A stretch of 64,000 nt of DNA from Alphaproteobacteria bacterium (lineage in GTDB: Bacteria > Pseudomonadota > Alphaproteobacteria > SMXP01): contig JANQPV010000022.1 of assembly GCA_028285305.1 (NCBI GenBank), positions 352,327-416,326 on the forward strand. Reading direction: 5' to 3'. A program made the translations under genes and the position numbers. Within the stretch, counting starts at the first letter, position 1. Every line of letters starts with the position of its first letter. The notes below the pieces were generated by a model, which was not told where the DNA came from, searched no databases, and saw only the letters and a program-made list of their open reading frames with translations. Of the stretch, positions 1 to 9,084 are shown piece after piece.

Positions 1-1019
1 ATCTTGGTACGGATCACACCGAGCTGTATGTCGATGCTCATCAGGCGCGTGACGTCATTCCGAAACTGCCTTTGATGTTTGATGAACCTTTCGCTGATGC
101 CTCTCAGATTCCCACCTTTTTGGTTTCTGAACTCACACGAAAGCATGTGACGGTTTCTCTGTCCGGCGACGGCGGTGATGAGCTTTTTGCCGGATATAAT
201 CGCCACATGATGGCATCGCGTATGTTACCGGCTATCTTCAATGTACCTGGGATTGCGCGGCGCTTCTTGGTGGCAATGTGCCGGGCGATCAGTCCAGCGC
301 GATGGACCCAGTTTTCTCACCTTCTTCCGTCCAATGTGCGTCCCCAGTTGTTTGGTGATAAGCTGTATAAGTTCTCCGATGTCATTTCCGGCAATCAGCA
401 GCAGGCATACAATCGACTCGTCAGCCTTTGGTCGAATCCTGCCGAGATTGTGGCCGATGCGGAGCAGCATCAAACGATGCTCGATGAAACAGCGCACTTG
501 CGCGGCGCCGCAAGTCTGGTCGAATGGATGCAGTTTTTGGACACCAAAACATATCTCCCAGATGATATCTTGACCAAAGTTGATCGTGCGAGCATGGCGG
601 TCAGCTTAGAGGCGCGGGTTCCGATTCTCGATCACCGGGTCGTCGAGTTCGCTTGGCGCCTGCCTGTGCGGTTCAAGTTGCGCGGCGGCCAGAGCAAATG
701 GCTGCTACGCCAGGTGCTTTATCGGTATGTCCCAAAAGACATTATCGAACGACCTAAGATGGGCTTCGGCGTGCCCATTGATGACTGGTTGCGTGGCCCC
801 TTGAGGGAATGGGCAGACGACCTGATTAGTGAGAAGAGATTGAAGGAGGAGGGCTGGTTTCAGTCTGGGCCCGTTCGCCAGCGCTGGCAAGAGCACTTGT
901 CTGGTGACCGGAACTGGCAATATTCGCTTTGGACAATTTTGATGTTCCAAGCGTGGTTAGATGCGCAGAGATATTCGGTCTCGAGGGAACCATCTGCTCA
1001 GGGACAATTATGTGCGTAA
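1..1019 (+). CDS. Asparagine synthase (glutamine-hydrolysing), C-terminal part
   Basis: The frame is already open at the window edge (first full codon at base 3), so only about 338 C-terminal residues are present and the glutaminase half and the ATP P-loop lie upstream. The enzyme family converts aspartate, glutamine and ATP to asparagine; relatives in polysaccharide loci may amidate sugar carboxylates. Visible synthetase motifs are [27 protein letters not shown] and, further on, [18 protein letters not shown], all typical of the AsnB family. It overlaps the next glycosyltransferase by a few bases, which suggests co-transcription in a surface-polysaccharide operon. Family assignment is secure; the substrate is not, because asparagine synthesis and a sugar-modifying role cannot be separated here. 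Confidence 0.9.
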   Translation, partial: LGTDHTELYVDAHQARDVIPKLPLMFDEPFADASQIPTFLVSELTRKHVTVSLSGDGGDELFAGYNRHMMASRMLPAIFNVPGIARRFLVAMCRAISPARWTQFSHLLPSNVRPQLFGDKLYKFSDVISGNQQQAYNRLVSLWSNPAEIVADAEQHQTMLDETAHLRGAASLVEWMQFLDTKTYLPDDILTKVDRASMAVSLEARVPILDHRVVEFAWRLPVRFKLRGGQSKWLLRQVLYRYVPKDIIERPKMGFGVPIDDWLRGPLREWADDLISEKRLKEEGWFQSGPVRQRWQEHLSGDRNWQYSLWTILMFQAWLDAQRYSVSREPSAQGQLCA

Positions 1020-2197
1020 TGGATTCTGCATCTGACCTCGCTCTTGACCAACCCGGTGCCGATCGGCGCGGTAGAATCTTGTTTCTCGTGACCGAAGATT
1101 GGTATTTCTGGTCCCATCGTGTGCGGTTGGCAAAGGCGCTGACGAACGCGGGCTTTGACGTGCATGTGGCTACTCGCGTCCAAGATCATCTGACGAAATT
1201 GGAGGAGCTTGGCTTGACCGTTCATGCTCTCGGTTGGCAGAGAGGCAAGTCAAATCCCGTCCAAGAACTCCGCGCGCTTATCAAAATCACCCAGCTGCTC
1301 AGAGACGTTAAACCGGACATCCTTCATCTGGTCGCCTTGAAGCCGATTCTTTTCGGTAATATTGCTAATAAGATCATCCGAAAGAGCCGGGTGGTGAATG
1401 CTGTTTCGGGCCTTGGAGCAAGTTTCATCGGAAACTCGCGCCACGCTAGACTATTGCGCCGGCTCGTTGAGCTCGGTTTTTCGAGATTGCTCCGTCATCC
1501 CCGAGATGTAGTGGTCGTTCAGAATGAAGATGACGCGGACTATTTCCAAAAATCTGGTTTCGTTCGCTCCGGTCAGGTTCGATTGGTTCGTGGGTCGGGA
1601 ATTGATCTTGACCGGTTTCAATATGTGCCAGAGCCGCCGGACAATAATGGGGTGGTCGTTAGCATCGTATCGAGAATGCTATGGACCAAGGGGATCGGTG
1701 AATCGGTGGAGGCCGTTCGTCGGCTTCACGAGGCAGGCCGAAATGTCGAGCTGCGCTTGATTGGAAGCCCAGATGAAACAAATCTCGACTCAATTCCTCA
1801 GAGCACCCTTGAGAAGTGGAATAAAGAGCCGTTCATCCAATGGCAAGGTCCACGCAGTGACATACCTCGCGTTTGGCAAGACAGTCATATTGCTTTGTTG
1901 CCTTCATACCGGGAAGGATTGCCGCTCAGCCTCATAGAAGCGGCAGCCTGTGGCCGTCCGCTGGTCTCGACAAATGTACCGGGATGCCGAGAAATTGTTC
2001 GCCCCAATGTCAATGGTCTTATGGCGGAATTGGGCAATGTCAGTGAGCTTGCCAATTCAATTGAGACCTTGGTGGTGAACAAAGAACAGCGCCAGGAGTT
2101 TGGGCGAGCGGCTCGTATTGATGCGGAGAAATTCTACTCAGAATCGACAATCTTTGGTGAATTCTTCGATTTGTACGGGGAGCTATTGCGACAATAG
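1010..2197 (+). CDS. Glycosyltransferase family 4
   Basis: A 395-residue GT-B fold glycosyltransferase, expected to act at the inner membrane on undecaprenyl-linked sugars. The N-terminal half starts with [16 protein letters not shown] and contains [14 protein letters not shown]. The C-terminal half has [19 protein letters not shown] and the nucleotide-sugar site [17 protein letters not shown], whose two spaced glutamates are the GT4 E-x7-E signature. The ATG at 1010 is preceded by CAGGGA at a normal distance and overlaps the end of the asparagine synthase gene; an ATG at 1019 is the alternative. The best-known relatives act in O-antigen and N-glycan assembly (PglA-like), but the donor sugar cannot be read from sequence. 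The gene ends 68 bases before the convergent NusG-like gene. Confidence 0.9.
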   Translation: MCVMDSASDLALDQPGADRRGRILFLVTEDWYFWSHRVRLAKALTNAGFDVHVATRVQDHLTKLEELGLTVHALGWQRGKSNPVQELRALIKITQLLRDVKPDILHLVALKPILFGNIANKIIRKSRVVNAVSGLGASFIGNSRHARLLRRLVELGFSRLLRHPRDVVVVQNEDDADYFQKSGFVRSGQVRLVRGSGIDLDRFQYVPEPPDNNGVVVSIVSRMLWTKGIGESVEAVRRLHEAGRNVELRLIGSPDETNLDSIPQSTLEKWNKEPFIQWQGPRSDIPRVWQDSHIALLPSYREGLPLSLIEAAACGRPLVSTNVPGCREIVRPNVNGLMAELGNVSELANSIETLVVNKEQRQEFGRAARIDAEKFYSESTIFGEFFDLYGELLRQ

Positions 2198-2265
2198 GGA
2201 GTATTCTTGCGTTCAACACGGAATATGTTTGTGCTCCAATGTGCAAGAGTTCAAGTATCTTGCTG

Positions 2266-2769
2266 CTAAAGCGTAGCGGGCAGGACATCTCGTCTTGGAA
2301 CCGTCGCCATCACGTTTCCACCTAAGACTTCGATCAATAGTTTCACTCTGTCTTTCGGGAGCATCTTGCGAACCAGTGCGATGCTATCCACGAACGGTCC
2401 TGCTACAAACTTGACCCTCTGGCCCGGACGAACGTCAAAGGTACTGTAAACGGTTTCAGTCTCTTCCGCGTCTACAAGTCTAATCGACTCTTCAAACTCC
2501 ATTGGCAGGAACTTTGGCAGTTTGCCGTCGGTGATTAGGTACTTAACTCCATAGGTGTTGTTTATCGGCGCCCAATCATCCTTAGCTGGATCGATTTCGA
2601 CGAATAGATATCCTGGGAACAAAGGTTCGAAAATTGTGTCGATGCGCCGGGCGCGACGTCGGGCGCGTTTCGTCTTCGGCAGCCACGGTATGAAGCCTTG
2701 ACGCTTAAGGTTCAGTTCCGCTCTTGATTCTTGGTGCGGACGAGTGTGAACAACGCCTAACTTCTTCAC
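2266..2769 (-). CDS. Specialised NusG paralogue (RfaH/UpxY type)
   Basis: A 167-residue protein with an N-terminal NGN domain (VVHTRPHQESRAELNL, then a basic KRARRRARR stretch and FEPLFPGYLFVEI) and a C-terminal KOW domain (RPGQRVKFVAGPFVD). The family binds RNA polymerase and, in paralogues of this kind, reduces termination over long operons. At 167 residues it is close to RfaH length, and it sits between polysaccharide genes rather than beside rplK or secE, so it is not housekeeping NusG. Its start overlaps the stop of the upstream winged-helix regulator by four bases, which indicates coupled translation. I infer that it antiterminates a surface-polysaccharide operon; I found no copy of the enterobacterial ops element in this window. 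Confidence 0.88.
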   Translation of the reverse strand: MKKLGVVHTRPHQESRAELNLKRQGFIPWLPKTKRARRRARRIDTIFEPLFPGYLFVEIDPAKDDWAPINNTYGVKYLITDGKLPKFLPMEFEESIRLVDAEETETVYSTFDVRPGQRVKFVAGPFVDSIALVRKMLPKDRVKLLIEVLGGNVMATVPRRDVLPATL

Positions 2770-3419
2770 TTCGTCTTCCCCTTGGGCGCAACATGTGGAG
2801 GAGAGAAGTCAAGTGGTGAGCTCGTTATGCACAAAAATGCTGGTGCTGCGATATGATGGTTAGGATATTTCTCTCGCAGCTGATCATAAATCGACTGAGG
2901 ATGACGCGACTCTGCGATCACCAGCGTATCGTGTGGCTCAATTCCGCCGGTCTTGCTAACGATCGGCACGCCAAATAGTGTCGTAGACGACGCTTCGCCC
3001 TGAAAATCCACGCCTCTAATCTCAACGCCTACTTCGTGTGCGGACCAAATGGCAATCTCTACGAGTTCCCCTTGGCCAACGAGGACAAAACTCTGCCGGT
3101 TGGCTGCCGTTTCAGATTCGAACAGCTGTGTATACTCCTGCCGTGCGGATCGAAAGAAATCGAGTGATGTTTCTAAGTATTGGGCAACGAGCCTGGACTT
3201 CTCATTGAAGCCTTTTGGCGTCAAGTAGTAAGCGTACCGTTTATAGGGCGCCGCTTTCGCCTTCACGTAGCCTTTCTTGATGGCCCGCTTTAACATTGCG
3301 TTGACAAGCCCGACGGAAACCGAAAAACGCTTGGCCAACGACATCTGCGTGACGACTTCGCGCCTCTCCAACTCGGAGAGAAAATTCAATTCGGTTTCGA
3401 CCTTTGCCCGATCAGACAT
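2766..3419 (-). CDS. Winged-helix regulator of the EPS-associated type
   Basis: A 217-residue protein. Residues 1-80 form a winged helix (LERREVVTQMSLAKRFSVSV as the recognition part, then KRAIKKGYVKAKAAPYKRYA as the wing). The rest (FVLVGQGELVEIAIWSAHEV onward) has the look of a nucleotide-sugar or CoA-binding Rossmann-like domain, as in regulators found in exopolysaccharide loci. It is translated together with the NusG-like protein. The start is the ATG at 3419, with a candidate operator palindrome about 40 bases upstream. Role as a sensor of a sugar intermediate is inference. No experimentally known member can be named with certainty. Confidence 0.75.
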   Translation of the reverse strand: MSDRAKVETELNFLSELERREVVTQMSLAKRFSVSVGLVNAMLKRAIKKGYVKAKAAPYKRYAYYLTPKGFNEKSRLVAQYLETSLDFFRSARQEYTQLFESETAANRQSFVLVGQGELVEIAIWSAHEVGVEIRGVDFQGEASSTTLFGVPIVSKTGGIEPHDTLVIAESRHPQSIYDQLREKYPNHHIAAPAFLCITSSPLDFSPPHVAPKGKTK

Positions 3420-3898
3420 ATTTAACTGGTATTATGCACAATCTTTTAAGTCAAGGCCTGAATTTCAGGGCTTGAATTTCGTGTTTCAAGGAAGCGTTGG
3501 TCTCGTATGCAAGCGGGTCTGGTCTAAGATGAGCTTAATTGCATCACTGTGGACTGATGAGTTTGGGCGTCTTTTCACCCAGATGCCCGCCTGGCCTTTT
3601 CACACGATCCAGTGCGAGATTTTGACTGAATTTCAATTCAGCATCCGGTTCGTAAATCCAAGTATGATGAAATCTGCGTCGTCCCACGAGCTTTGCTCGA
3701 TCAATGTCGCATCCTCTGCAGTTGACACCTGAAGGCCGACAAGTTGAGTGAAAAGCGCTGGAACGCATTGGGGGATAAGAGGGACATTTGAATTGTCGAC
3801 CGTATCGATCTTATTGAACTCGAACTGGGTGCTGAATAATTCGTGTTTGGTGTACAGAATAGAGATTGTCCTATAGGGCCGGACCAAAGGAGAACAAG
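3420..3898. other. 479-bp divergent intergenic region without a convincing gene
   Basis: This stretch separates the minus-strand regulator from the plus-strand epimerase. It holds the palindrome at 3457-3469 and, at its right end, the epimerase ribosome-binding site. A minus-strand frame at 3633-3887 (84 residues, ending in SSWDDADFIILGFTNRMLN) has fairly protein-like composition, but it has no good ribosome-binding site and no recognised family. It may be a gene remnant or chance. The remainder shows no clear structure. Confidence 0.5.
3457..3469. promoter_or_regulatory. 13-bp palindrome upstream of the regulator gene
   Basis: CCTGAATTTCAGG is a perfect inverted repeat around a central base. 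It lies 38 bases upstream of the winged-helix regulator start. On the minus strand TTGACT follows it closely, then an AT-rich stretch. An autoregulatory operator is a reasonable reading, but only one copy is seen. Confidence 0.35.
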
Positions 3899-4915
3899 AT
3901 GAGGGTATTGGTTACAGGTACAGCCGGCTTTATTGGACTGCATTTGGCCGAGCGCCTTCTGAACGAAGGGCACCAAGTCTTCGGTGCCGATTCTGTGACC
4001 GATTACTACGATGTCCGGCTTAAAGAAGACCGCCTAAATCTTTTGCGACAACATCCCGGTTTTGTGGAGTACCGGATCGATATTGCGGAAGCGGAAAAAG
4101 TCCAAAGCCTCTTTAGCGAAGCCGAGCCCGACGTTGTCTACAATCTCGCGGCCCAAGCAGGCGTCTCTCAGAGCCTGAAAGATCCGTGGGCGTATAGCCA
4201 CTCAAATATCGAAGGTTTCTTGAGCATTTTGGAGGCCTGCCGCGCCCATCCGGTTCAACACCTCATCTTTGCGTCAACGAGTTCCATCTATGGCGCCAAC
4301 CGATCCCTGCCATTTGTTGAGACGCAAGGGACCCAGCATCCTCTGACTCTCTATGCGGCAAGCAAGAAAGCAAATGAAATGATGGCGCATGCTTATGCTA
4401 ACCTGTTCGGCATACCTGCGACCGGTGTTCGTTTCTTCACGGTTTACGGGCCCTGGGGGCGGCCGGACATGGCATTGTTCAAGTTCACCAAGGCAATCCT
4501 CGCTGGTGAAGTCATCGACGTCTATGATATTGACAACATGCAGCGGGATTTCACTTATGTGGAAGATATCGTTGAAGGCTTGGTGCGCCTTATGCTCGTC
4601 GTACCTTCTACCGAAGAGAGCCAGACGAGTGAGAGTGACTTAGATCCAAGCGGCAGCCCCGTGGCTCCCTATCGTATACTGAATATTGGAAATGGCCGTA
4701 TCGAGAAGTTGGCCCGGTACATCGAGGTGTTAGAAGCAAAGCTGGGCCGGGAAGCCAAGATCAACCATCTCCCCCTTCAACCATATGATGTCTCCGCCAC
4801 GTGGGCGGACACGAGCGCTTTGAAGGCGTTAACCGGGTATGCGCCCAGCACGACGATTGATGAAGGGGTGGGCAAGTTTGTGGACTGGTATCTTGACTAC
4901 TACGATGCGAGATGA
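3899..4915 (+). CDS. NAD-dependent UDP-glucuronate 4-epimerase-like enzyme
   Basis: A 338-residue extended short-chain dehydrogenase. The Rossmann motif GTAGFIG is at the N terminus, followed by the catalytic serine region ASTSSIYG and the YAASKK motif that supplies Tyr and Lys. The segment GRPDMALFKFTKAILAGE and the following MQRDFTYVEDIVEGL are characteristic of UDP-glucuronate 4-epimerases such as LpsL/CapI, which make UDP-galacturonate for LPS or capsule. The ATG at 3899 is chosen because AAAGGAG precedes it; an in-frame codon at 3866 lacks a site. The gene is divergent from the regulator pair, so it may be under their control. Full length for the family; exact epimer specificity is inferred. 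Confidence 0.88.
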   Translation: MRVLVTGTAGFIGLHLAERLLNEGHQVFGADSVTDYYDVRLKEDRLNLLRQHPGFVEYRIDIAEAEKVQSLFSEAEPDVVYNLAAQAGVSQSLKDPWAYSHSNIEGFLSILEACRAHPVQHLIFASTSSIYGANRSLPFVETQGTQHPLTLYAASKKANEMMAHAYANLFGIPATGVRFFTVYGPWGRPDMALFKFTKAILAGEVIDVYDIDNMQRDFTYVEDIVEGLVRLMLVVPSTEESQTSESDLDPSGSPVAPYRILNIGNGRIEKLARYIEVLEAKLGREAKINHLPLQPYDVSATWADTSALKALTGYAPSTTIDEGVGKFVDWYLDYYDAR

Positions 4916-5041
4916 GGCATGTCTGTGCGGTCCGACTGCGCGCCTATCTCAGTGTCATGCCCTCCGGGCTGGCCTGGAACTCTTGGAAGAGACCCTTGAC
5001 CGATTCCAAACCGGGCTAAGGCTGAATTGCTGAAAGTGGAT

Positions 5042-5096
5042 CAAAAAAAGAACCGGCTGACTTAGCGTTCCCATTGGGAGCCTTTGAGTCAGCCGG
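5042..5096 (-). terminator. Intrinsic terminator of the 44-residue membrane protein gene
   Basis: A perfect 10-bp stem (CCGGCTGACT at 5053-5062 with AGTCAGCCGG at 5087-5096) encloses a loop that itself folds through TCCCAATGGGA. Read on the minus strand it is followed by CTTTTTTTGA, giving a classical Rho-independent terminator about 55 bases after the stop of the small gene. The plus-strand side has no T tract. Confidence 0.8.
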
Positions 5097-5149
5097 CGTT
5101 CAGAATGCGACTTTCGTTTTCTGAGCGGTGTCCCGCCAAAACAATTCTC

Positions 5150-5284
5150 TTATGCAACAGCAACAACGGTGTAGGCCACGGCGGCAACGAAGGCCAGGCC
5201 GATAAGGATGCGAGCAATCCGTACGGGAAGTGAAGCGTCTTTGGCTTTGCGAACGAATTGTCTTGGCTCTGCTAATGCGGACAT
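5150..5284 (-). CDS. 44-residue single-pass membrane protein
   Basis: A short gene that reads MSALAEPRQFVRK, a basic segment, then ARILIGLAFVAAVAYTVVAV as one transmembrane helix reaching the C terminus. The ATG at 5284 has AGAGGAG about six bases upstream, a strong ribosome-binding site; in-frame ATGs further upstream lack one. A dedicated intrinsic terminator follows. Positive charges before the helix predict a cytoplasmic N terminus. No family is recognised. Its own initiation and termination signals, not similarity, are the case for it being real. Confidence 0.65.
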   Translation of the reverse strand: MSALAEPRQFVRKAKDASLPVRIARILIGLAFVAAVAYTVVAVA

Positions 5285-5478
5285 TTTGTGCTCCTCTTGT
5301 GGGTGACGGGCGCGTGCCCCAATGTGTTCATTGATGCCTGAAACGCCGCTCTTTTTCCACCTTTTTTCGCAGTATTCTGGGATTTTTTGCAAGAAAATCA
5401 GTGTGCGTTTTTGCATCATTGCTCACTTAGGATGCGTGAACATTCCGCGCTGATTACAAAATAACAGGTGGTGAAATT

Positions 5479-7566
5479 TTAGGCGGCGCTCGTCTGCTCG
5501 CACCACTTGACCCAGGCATCTCGCAAGGCGCATTCAAGGTCACGGGCAAACTGCTCGCCGTCACAGAGAGGAGAACTTGCGACTTTGCCACGCAATGCTT
5601 TCCTCAGGTCAGCCAAGCCCTCGAGGTCGGCCGCATGACGTTTTGCAAGCGCGACATATGATTCGTCGTCGTCGCATATCCAATCTTTGAGACCAACATT
5701 GGAGAGGTGGCTGGCGGCGTGACGTGCCGCAAACGTTTCACCAGGCTTGGAAATCACCGGAACGCCCATCCAAAGGGATTCCACGGTCGTGAGACCCCCC
5801 GTGTACGGGAAGGGGTCAAGGGCGATATCGACATCGTTGTACTCTTGAAGCAATTCAATGTGCGGTGAGGACCCTCTCAAATCAAGCTGCTCGGGCTCAA
5901 CGCCGTGGGCCAAGAATTTCTCTTGGAACAACTTTCGCACACCCTCATCGCCCAACTGCTTTCCCTTTAAAATCAGCTTACTGTTTTCCACCTCGCCTAA
6001 AATGCGGCTCCAGAGGGCGATGACGGGGGGTTGCACTTTGGTGAGGTTGTTGAAGCAGCCAAACGTGACATATCCATTCGTAAGAGCGGGCAAGGGTACC
6101 GGATCGGTTGCGTAGTCGGGAGGATCGTAACACACGTATCCGTTGGGCAGGCGAATGATCTCCTCGGTATACCAGTCGTCAACGCCCGCCGGCGTTTCGA
6201 CCCAGTCCGAGATGAGGTAGTCCATCCCTTCCATCCCCGTCGTATTGAACAATCCTCCGACCCATTTCACTTGAATCGGCGCCGGTTTTCTCGCGAAAGC
6301 GAGCAAACGATTCCCGGCCGCGTGCCCAGACAAATCGATCAGAATGTCGATCTCATCTTTCTTGACAAGTTGAGCCAGCGTTTGATCTGGAAGACCGATA
6401 GTGGAAACCCAGTGATCAGCCGTGGTTTGAAACCGGTGGGTGATATCGTCAAAACCCTTTGTGTCATTGTAGATGACGATCTCAAACTGTTTTCTGTCCA
6501 GTGCCTCAAGGGCTGCGATCGTCATGTAGCCGACGGGATGACGCGCGAAACTTCCCGACGTGAAGCCAAGGCGGATGCGTTTTGTGGGGTCGGGAATGTT
6601 GTCGAAATTGAGTTCGGATGGTCTGAGGTCATTGACGTAAAACTCATTCCATTTGAGGTGTTCGCTGAAGATCACCTCTTTGGAATAGGTGTCGGAGTAG
6701 TGCATGGTCAGAAGCTTGTTGCTCAGCACTTCCACACGAGGCTCGATTGCGGCGGCCCGGTCATAGGCGTGCAGCGCGTTCTCGATTTCTCCGATGTCCT
6801 TGTACGTATTTGCCAAATTGTTCAGAGCGGATGCATTGTCGGGGAACATTTCCAGGCTCTTTTGATAAGAGCCGATGGCGTCTTCAAGACGATTCAAACC
6901 GTAATATGCGGAGCCAAGATAATTGTGTGCATTCGGATTATCGGGGTCGAACACAACGGCGATCTGCAGGATGCCTTCGGCGGCTTCGAATTCGCGCATG
7001 TCCAAAAAGGTGAGCCCAAGATTGAGGTATGCGCCTGTGTGTTTGTTGTCGCGCTTGAGCACTTGGGCAAAAAGACTTGAAGCTTCTTTCAGGTGACCTT
7101 CGTTGCGAAGCATGTTGGCTTGCTGAAATAGCTCATCCACATTGCGGCTTTCTGCGTCTGATTGGTGGTCACCCGACTGCCCGATGCCTTGCCAGCCTTG
7201 TTTTTGTCTGAAAATTTCGAGGATCCCAGCTTTGTTGGATTTGGCGATTTCCAAAGTCGGATCCAATTCCAGTGCCTTTTCATAGCATTCCATCGCTTCA
7301 AGGAACCGCCCCTGCTCTTGGAGCGCGGCCCCTAACGCATTGTGGGCAACCGCAAAGTCCGGCTTTAGGGCGATGGCTTCTCGATAAAGCTGTTCGGCTG
7401 GGACCGTGTTGCCGTTCTTGTGTTCACGGATCGCCTCGGTGAGTTTGCGGTGAAGAGCTGCAATGTCATCTGACAGCCCCTCAGGGGGGGCTTCACCAAT
7501 CTCGATTGAGGACTTCAAGCTTTGGCGATTCTGTTTCGCTGCGGCTCTGCGCTGTTTCCTGTTCAT
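5479..7566 (-). CDS. TPR protein with GT41 (OGT/SPINDLY) glycosyltransferase domain
   Basis: A 695-residue soluble protein. After a basic start (MNRKQRRAAAKQ) residues about 35-290 are TPR repeats (for example AHNALGAALQEQGRFLEAME and LNNLANTYKDIGEIENALHA). Residues about 320-680 match the O-GlcNAc transferase-like GT41 fold: HPVGYMT, DLSGHAAGNRLLAFARKPAP and ALDPFPYTGGLTTVESLWMG. The family transfers a sugar to Ser/Thr of proteins recognised by the TPR part. It is transcribed divergently from flbT-flaF, and Caulobacter FlmG, also a TPR glycosyltransferase, modifies flagellin. Flagellin is therefore the best guess for substrate, by context only. The 695-residue length is normal for the class. 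Confidence 0.88.
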   Translation of the reverse strand: MNRKQRRAAAKQNRQSLKSSIEIGEAPPEGLSDDIAALHRKLTEAIREHKNGNTVPAEQLYREAIALKPDFAVAHNALGAALQEQGRFLEAMECYEKALELDPTLEIAKSNKAGILEIFRQKQGWQGIGQSGDHQSDAESRNVDELFQQANMLRNEGHLKEASSLFAQVLKRDNKHTGAYLNLGLTFLDMREFEAAEGILQIAVVFDPDNPNAHNYLGSAYYGLNRLEDAIGSYQKSLEMFPDNASALNNLANTYKDIGEIENALHAYDRAAAIEPRVEVLSNKLLTMHYSDTYSKEVIFSEHLKWNEFYVNDLRPSELNFDNIPDPTKRIRLGFTSGSFARHPVGYMTIAALEALDRKQFEIVIYNDTKGFDDITHRFQTTADHWVSTIGLPDQTLAQLVKKDEIDILIDLSGHAAGNRLLAFARKPAPIQVKWVGGLFNTTGMEGMDYLISDWVETPAGVDDWYTEEIIRLPNGYVCYDPPDYATDPVPLPALTNGYVTFGCFNNLTKVQPPVIALWSRILGEVENSKLILKGKQLGDEGVRKLFQEKFLAHGVEPEQLDLRGSSPHIELLQEYNDVDIALDPFPYTGGLTTVESLWMGVPVISKPGETFAARHAASHLSNVGLKDWICDDDESYVALAKRHAADLEGLADLRKALRGKVASSPLCDGEQFARDLECALRDAWVKWCEQTSAA

Positions 7567-7743
7567 GATCAGGAAACTAGATAAGTATAGTAAACGGCCC
7601 CTAAATCACCGCGGGGTTCTTAAGTCGCCTCCGGCTTGGACTTTCGCAATCCGTGAGCGCGTTGATCTGAAAGCCTTCCTTAACCGGGTCTGGGCTATGT
7701 TTCCAAGTTGTACAGTTGAGTTGGGTGCGCTTGATTATTCGCT

Positions 7744-8133
7744 ATGCCTCTTAAGATTTCTCTCAAGCCCGGCGAGAAAGTTGCCATAAACGGCGCTGTC
7801 ATCGCGAACGGGGACCGGCGGTCGAGCTTTGTCATCCAAAACAAAGCAAACATCCTGCGTGAACGGGATATTATGCAGGCGGACCAAGCCAATTCTCCTG
7901 CGCGCCGCATCTACTTTCCGATCATGATGATGTATCTCGATGTTGAGGGATATCAGTCCTACTACGACGAATTCAAAGGCCGGCTGGAAGAGTTTATGGC
8001 GGCCATCCAAAATCCTGATATTCTGAAAACCTGCGTAGACATCAATAAGGACGTCGTTGGTCACGAGTTCTATAAGGCACTCAAGGCTTGTCGGGAATTG
8101 ATCGCTTATGAAGAAAAGGTCCTTGCGGCATGA
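7744..8133 (+). CDS. flbT: Flagellar regulator FlbT
   Basis: A 129-residue protein starting MPLKISLKPGEKVAINGAVI and containing FVIQNKANILRERDIMQAD, which fits FlbT, an alphaproteobacterial regulator that binds flagellin mRNA and controls its stability and translation after the hook is built. Later residues PARRIYFPIMMMYLDVEG also fit. No clear ribosome-binding site precedes the ATG. The stop overlaps the flaF start by four bases, so the two are translationally coupled. The flagellin genes that usually lie next to this pair are not in the window; the divergent neighbour is the GT41 glycosyltransferase. Confidence 0.93.
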   Translation: MPLKISLKPGEKVAINGAVIANGDRRSSFVIQNKANILRERDIMQADQANSPARRIYFPIMMMYLDVEGYQSYYDEFKGRLEEFMAAIQNPDILKTCVDINKDVVGHEFYKALKACRELIAYEEKVLAA

Positions 8134-8486
8134 GTTTGCAGGCCTATCAAAATACGATCAAAACAACCGCTAGTCCGAGGCAAACGGAATATCGTTTGTT
8201 TGCTGAAATAACCGGTGAACTCCTTCAAGCGATGGAAAGCGGTAAACGGGACGCCAGCCTTGTGGAAGCACTTGACCGAAACAAGCGATTGTGGATGGCG
8301 CTCGCCGGTGATTGCCGAAGCCCGGGGAACCAGCTTCCAGATCAGACAAAGGCGAGCATCATTTCGCTCAGCCTTTGGGTGGGAAAGCATTCTAGCGCCG
8401 TGGTTCGCGGTGAAGAAAAAATAGACGATCTCATCGAGGTCAATCGTATTATTATGCAGGGCCTCAACACGGCACCTGCCACTTAG
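8130..8486 (+). CDS. flaF: Flagellar biosynthesis regulator FlaF
   Basis: A 118-residue protein, all helical by composition. The N terminus MSLQAYQNTIKTTASPRQTE and the segment VEALDRNKRLWMALAGDC are characteristic of FlaF, which is needed for flagellin translation or secretion and works against FlbT in Caulobacter. ATGA overlap with flbT shows coupled expression. It ends 17 bases before the convergent CMD-family gene, without an evident terminator between them. Confidence 0.92.
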   Translation: MSLQAYQNTIKTTASPRQTEYRLFAEITGELLQAMESGKRDASLVEALDRNKRLWMALAGDCRSPGNQLPDQTKASIISLSLWVGKHSSAVVRGEEKIDDLIEVNRIIMQGLNTAPAT

Positions 8487-8503
8487 CCCGTATTGCGAAA
8501 TCG

Positions 8504-9046
8504 CTACGTATTCACCTTAACCCCTTCGGTTACCCCGTCAGCTTCTATGTCGACATCGAACGTTTCGAGGAAGCGGCTGACCATCATGTAATATCCGATC
8601 GTCAGCGTCAGTTCGACGAGCTCTTGCGGGGAGAGAACCGCTTCCAAGGGTTCGAACGTCTCATCGGCGGGCCTGACATTTGTGACCACATCATCGGTGA
8701 ATTTCATGATGTCCGCTTCCAAAGGGGTAAATACGGAGGATCCAGGTCCTTCGTGGATTGCTTCGATCAGTTCTTCGCTCATTCCCAGCTGCCGACAAAT
8801 ACGTTCGTGCTGGAAGACTTCGTACTTTGCCTTCGACAAGACACCCACACGGACAATGGCGATTTCTCTAAGAACGGGATCGAGTTTGGATTTGAAGAGA
8901 ATGTGATTTCCGAGGAGCACGAACTTTTGGAGAATTCCGTCGCCGTGAGCCATCATCTTAAAAATGTTCATCGGCTCTAGGTTTTCCAGGCTTTCCTTGG
9001 CTTTTGGGGGAGCCTCACCTGGTTCGCAATAGGGCATTCGAGCCAT
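8504..9046 (-). CDS. Carboxymuconolactone decarboxylase-family protein
   Basis: A 180-residue alpha-helical protein of the CMD/AhpD superfamily. The core LDPVLREIAIVRVGVLSKAK and YEVFQHERICRQLGM are visible. The AhpD CxxC redox pair is absent: the position that would carry it reads EVFQHERI, as in the subgroup of longer CMD proteins with a conserved Gln-His. A disulfide reductase role is therefore unlikely, and the substrate is unknown. The gene lies 38 bases downstream of the FAD-linked oxidase on the same strand, so the two probably form a unit and may act on the same carboxylic or hydroxy-acid substrate. Confidence 0.8.
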   Translation of the reverse strand: MARMPYCEPGEAPPKAKESLENLEPMNIFKMMAHGDGILQKFVLLGNHILFKSKLDPVLREIAIVRVGVLSKAKYEVFQHERICRQLGMSEELIEAIHEGPGSSVFTPLEADIMKFTDDVVTNVRPADETFEPLEAVLSPQELVELTLTIGYYMMVSRFLETFDVDIEADGVTEGVKVNT

Positions 9047-9084
9047 TTTCCTTCCTTTCTGCTCAGGACTACTCTTCCAATGTT

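Noticed and set aside
3549..3565. CTGATGAG resembling a hammerhead ribozyme core
   Set aside because: The conserved GAAA and flanking stems are not found at the required positions.
6031..7080. 349-residue plus-strand frame opposite the GT41 gene
   Set aside because: It lies wholly antisense to a well-supported enzyme, has no ribosome-binding site, and composition is that of a shadow frame.
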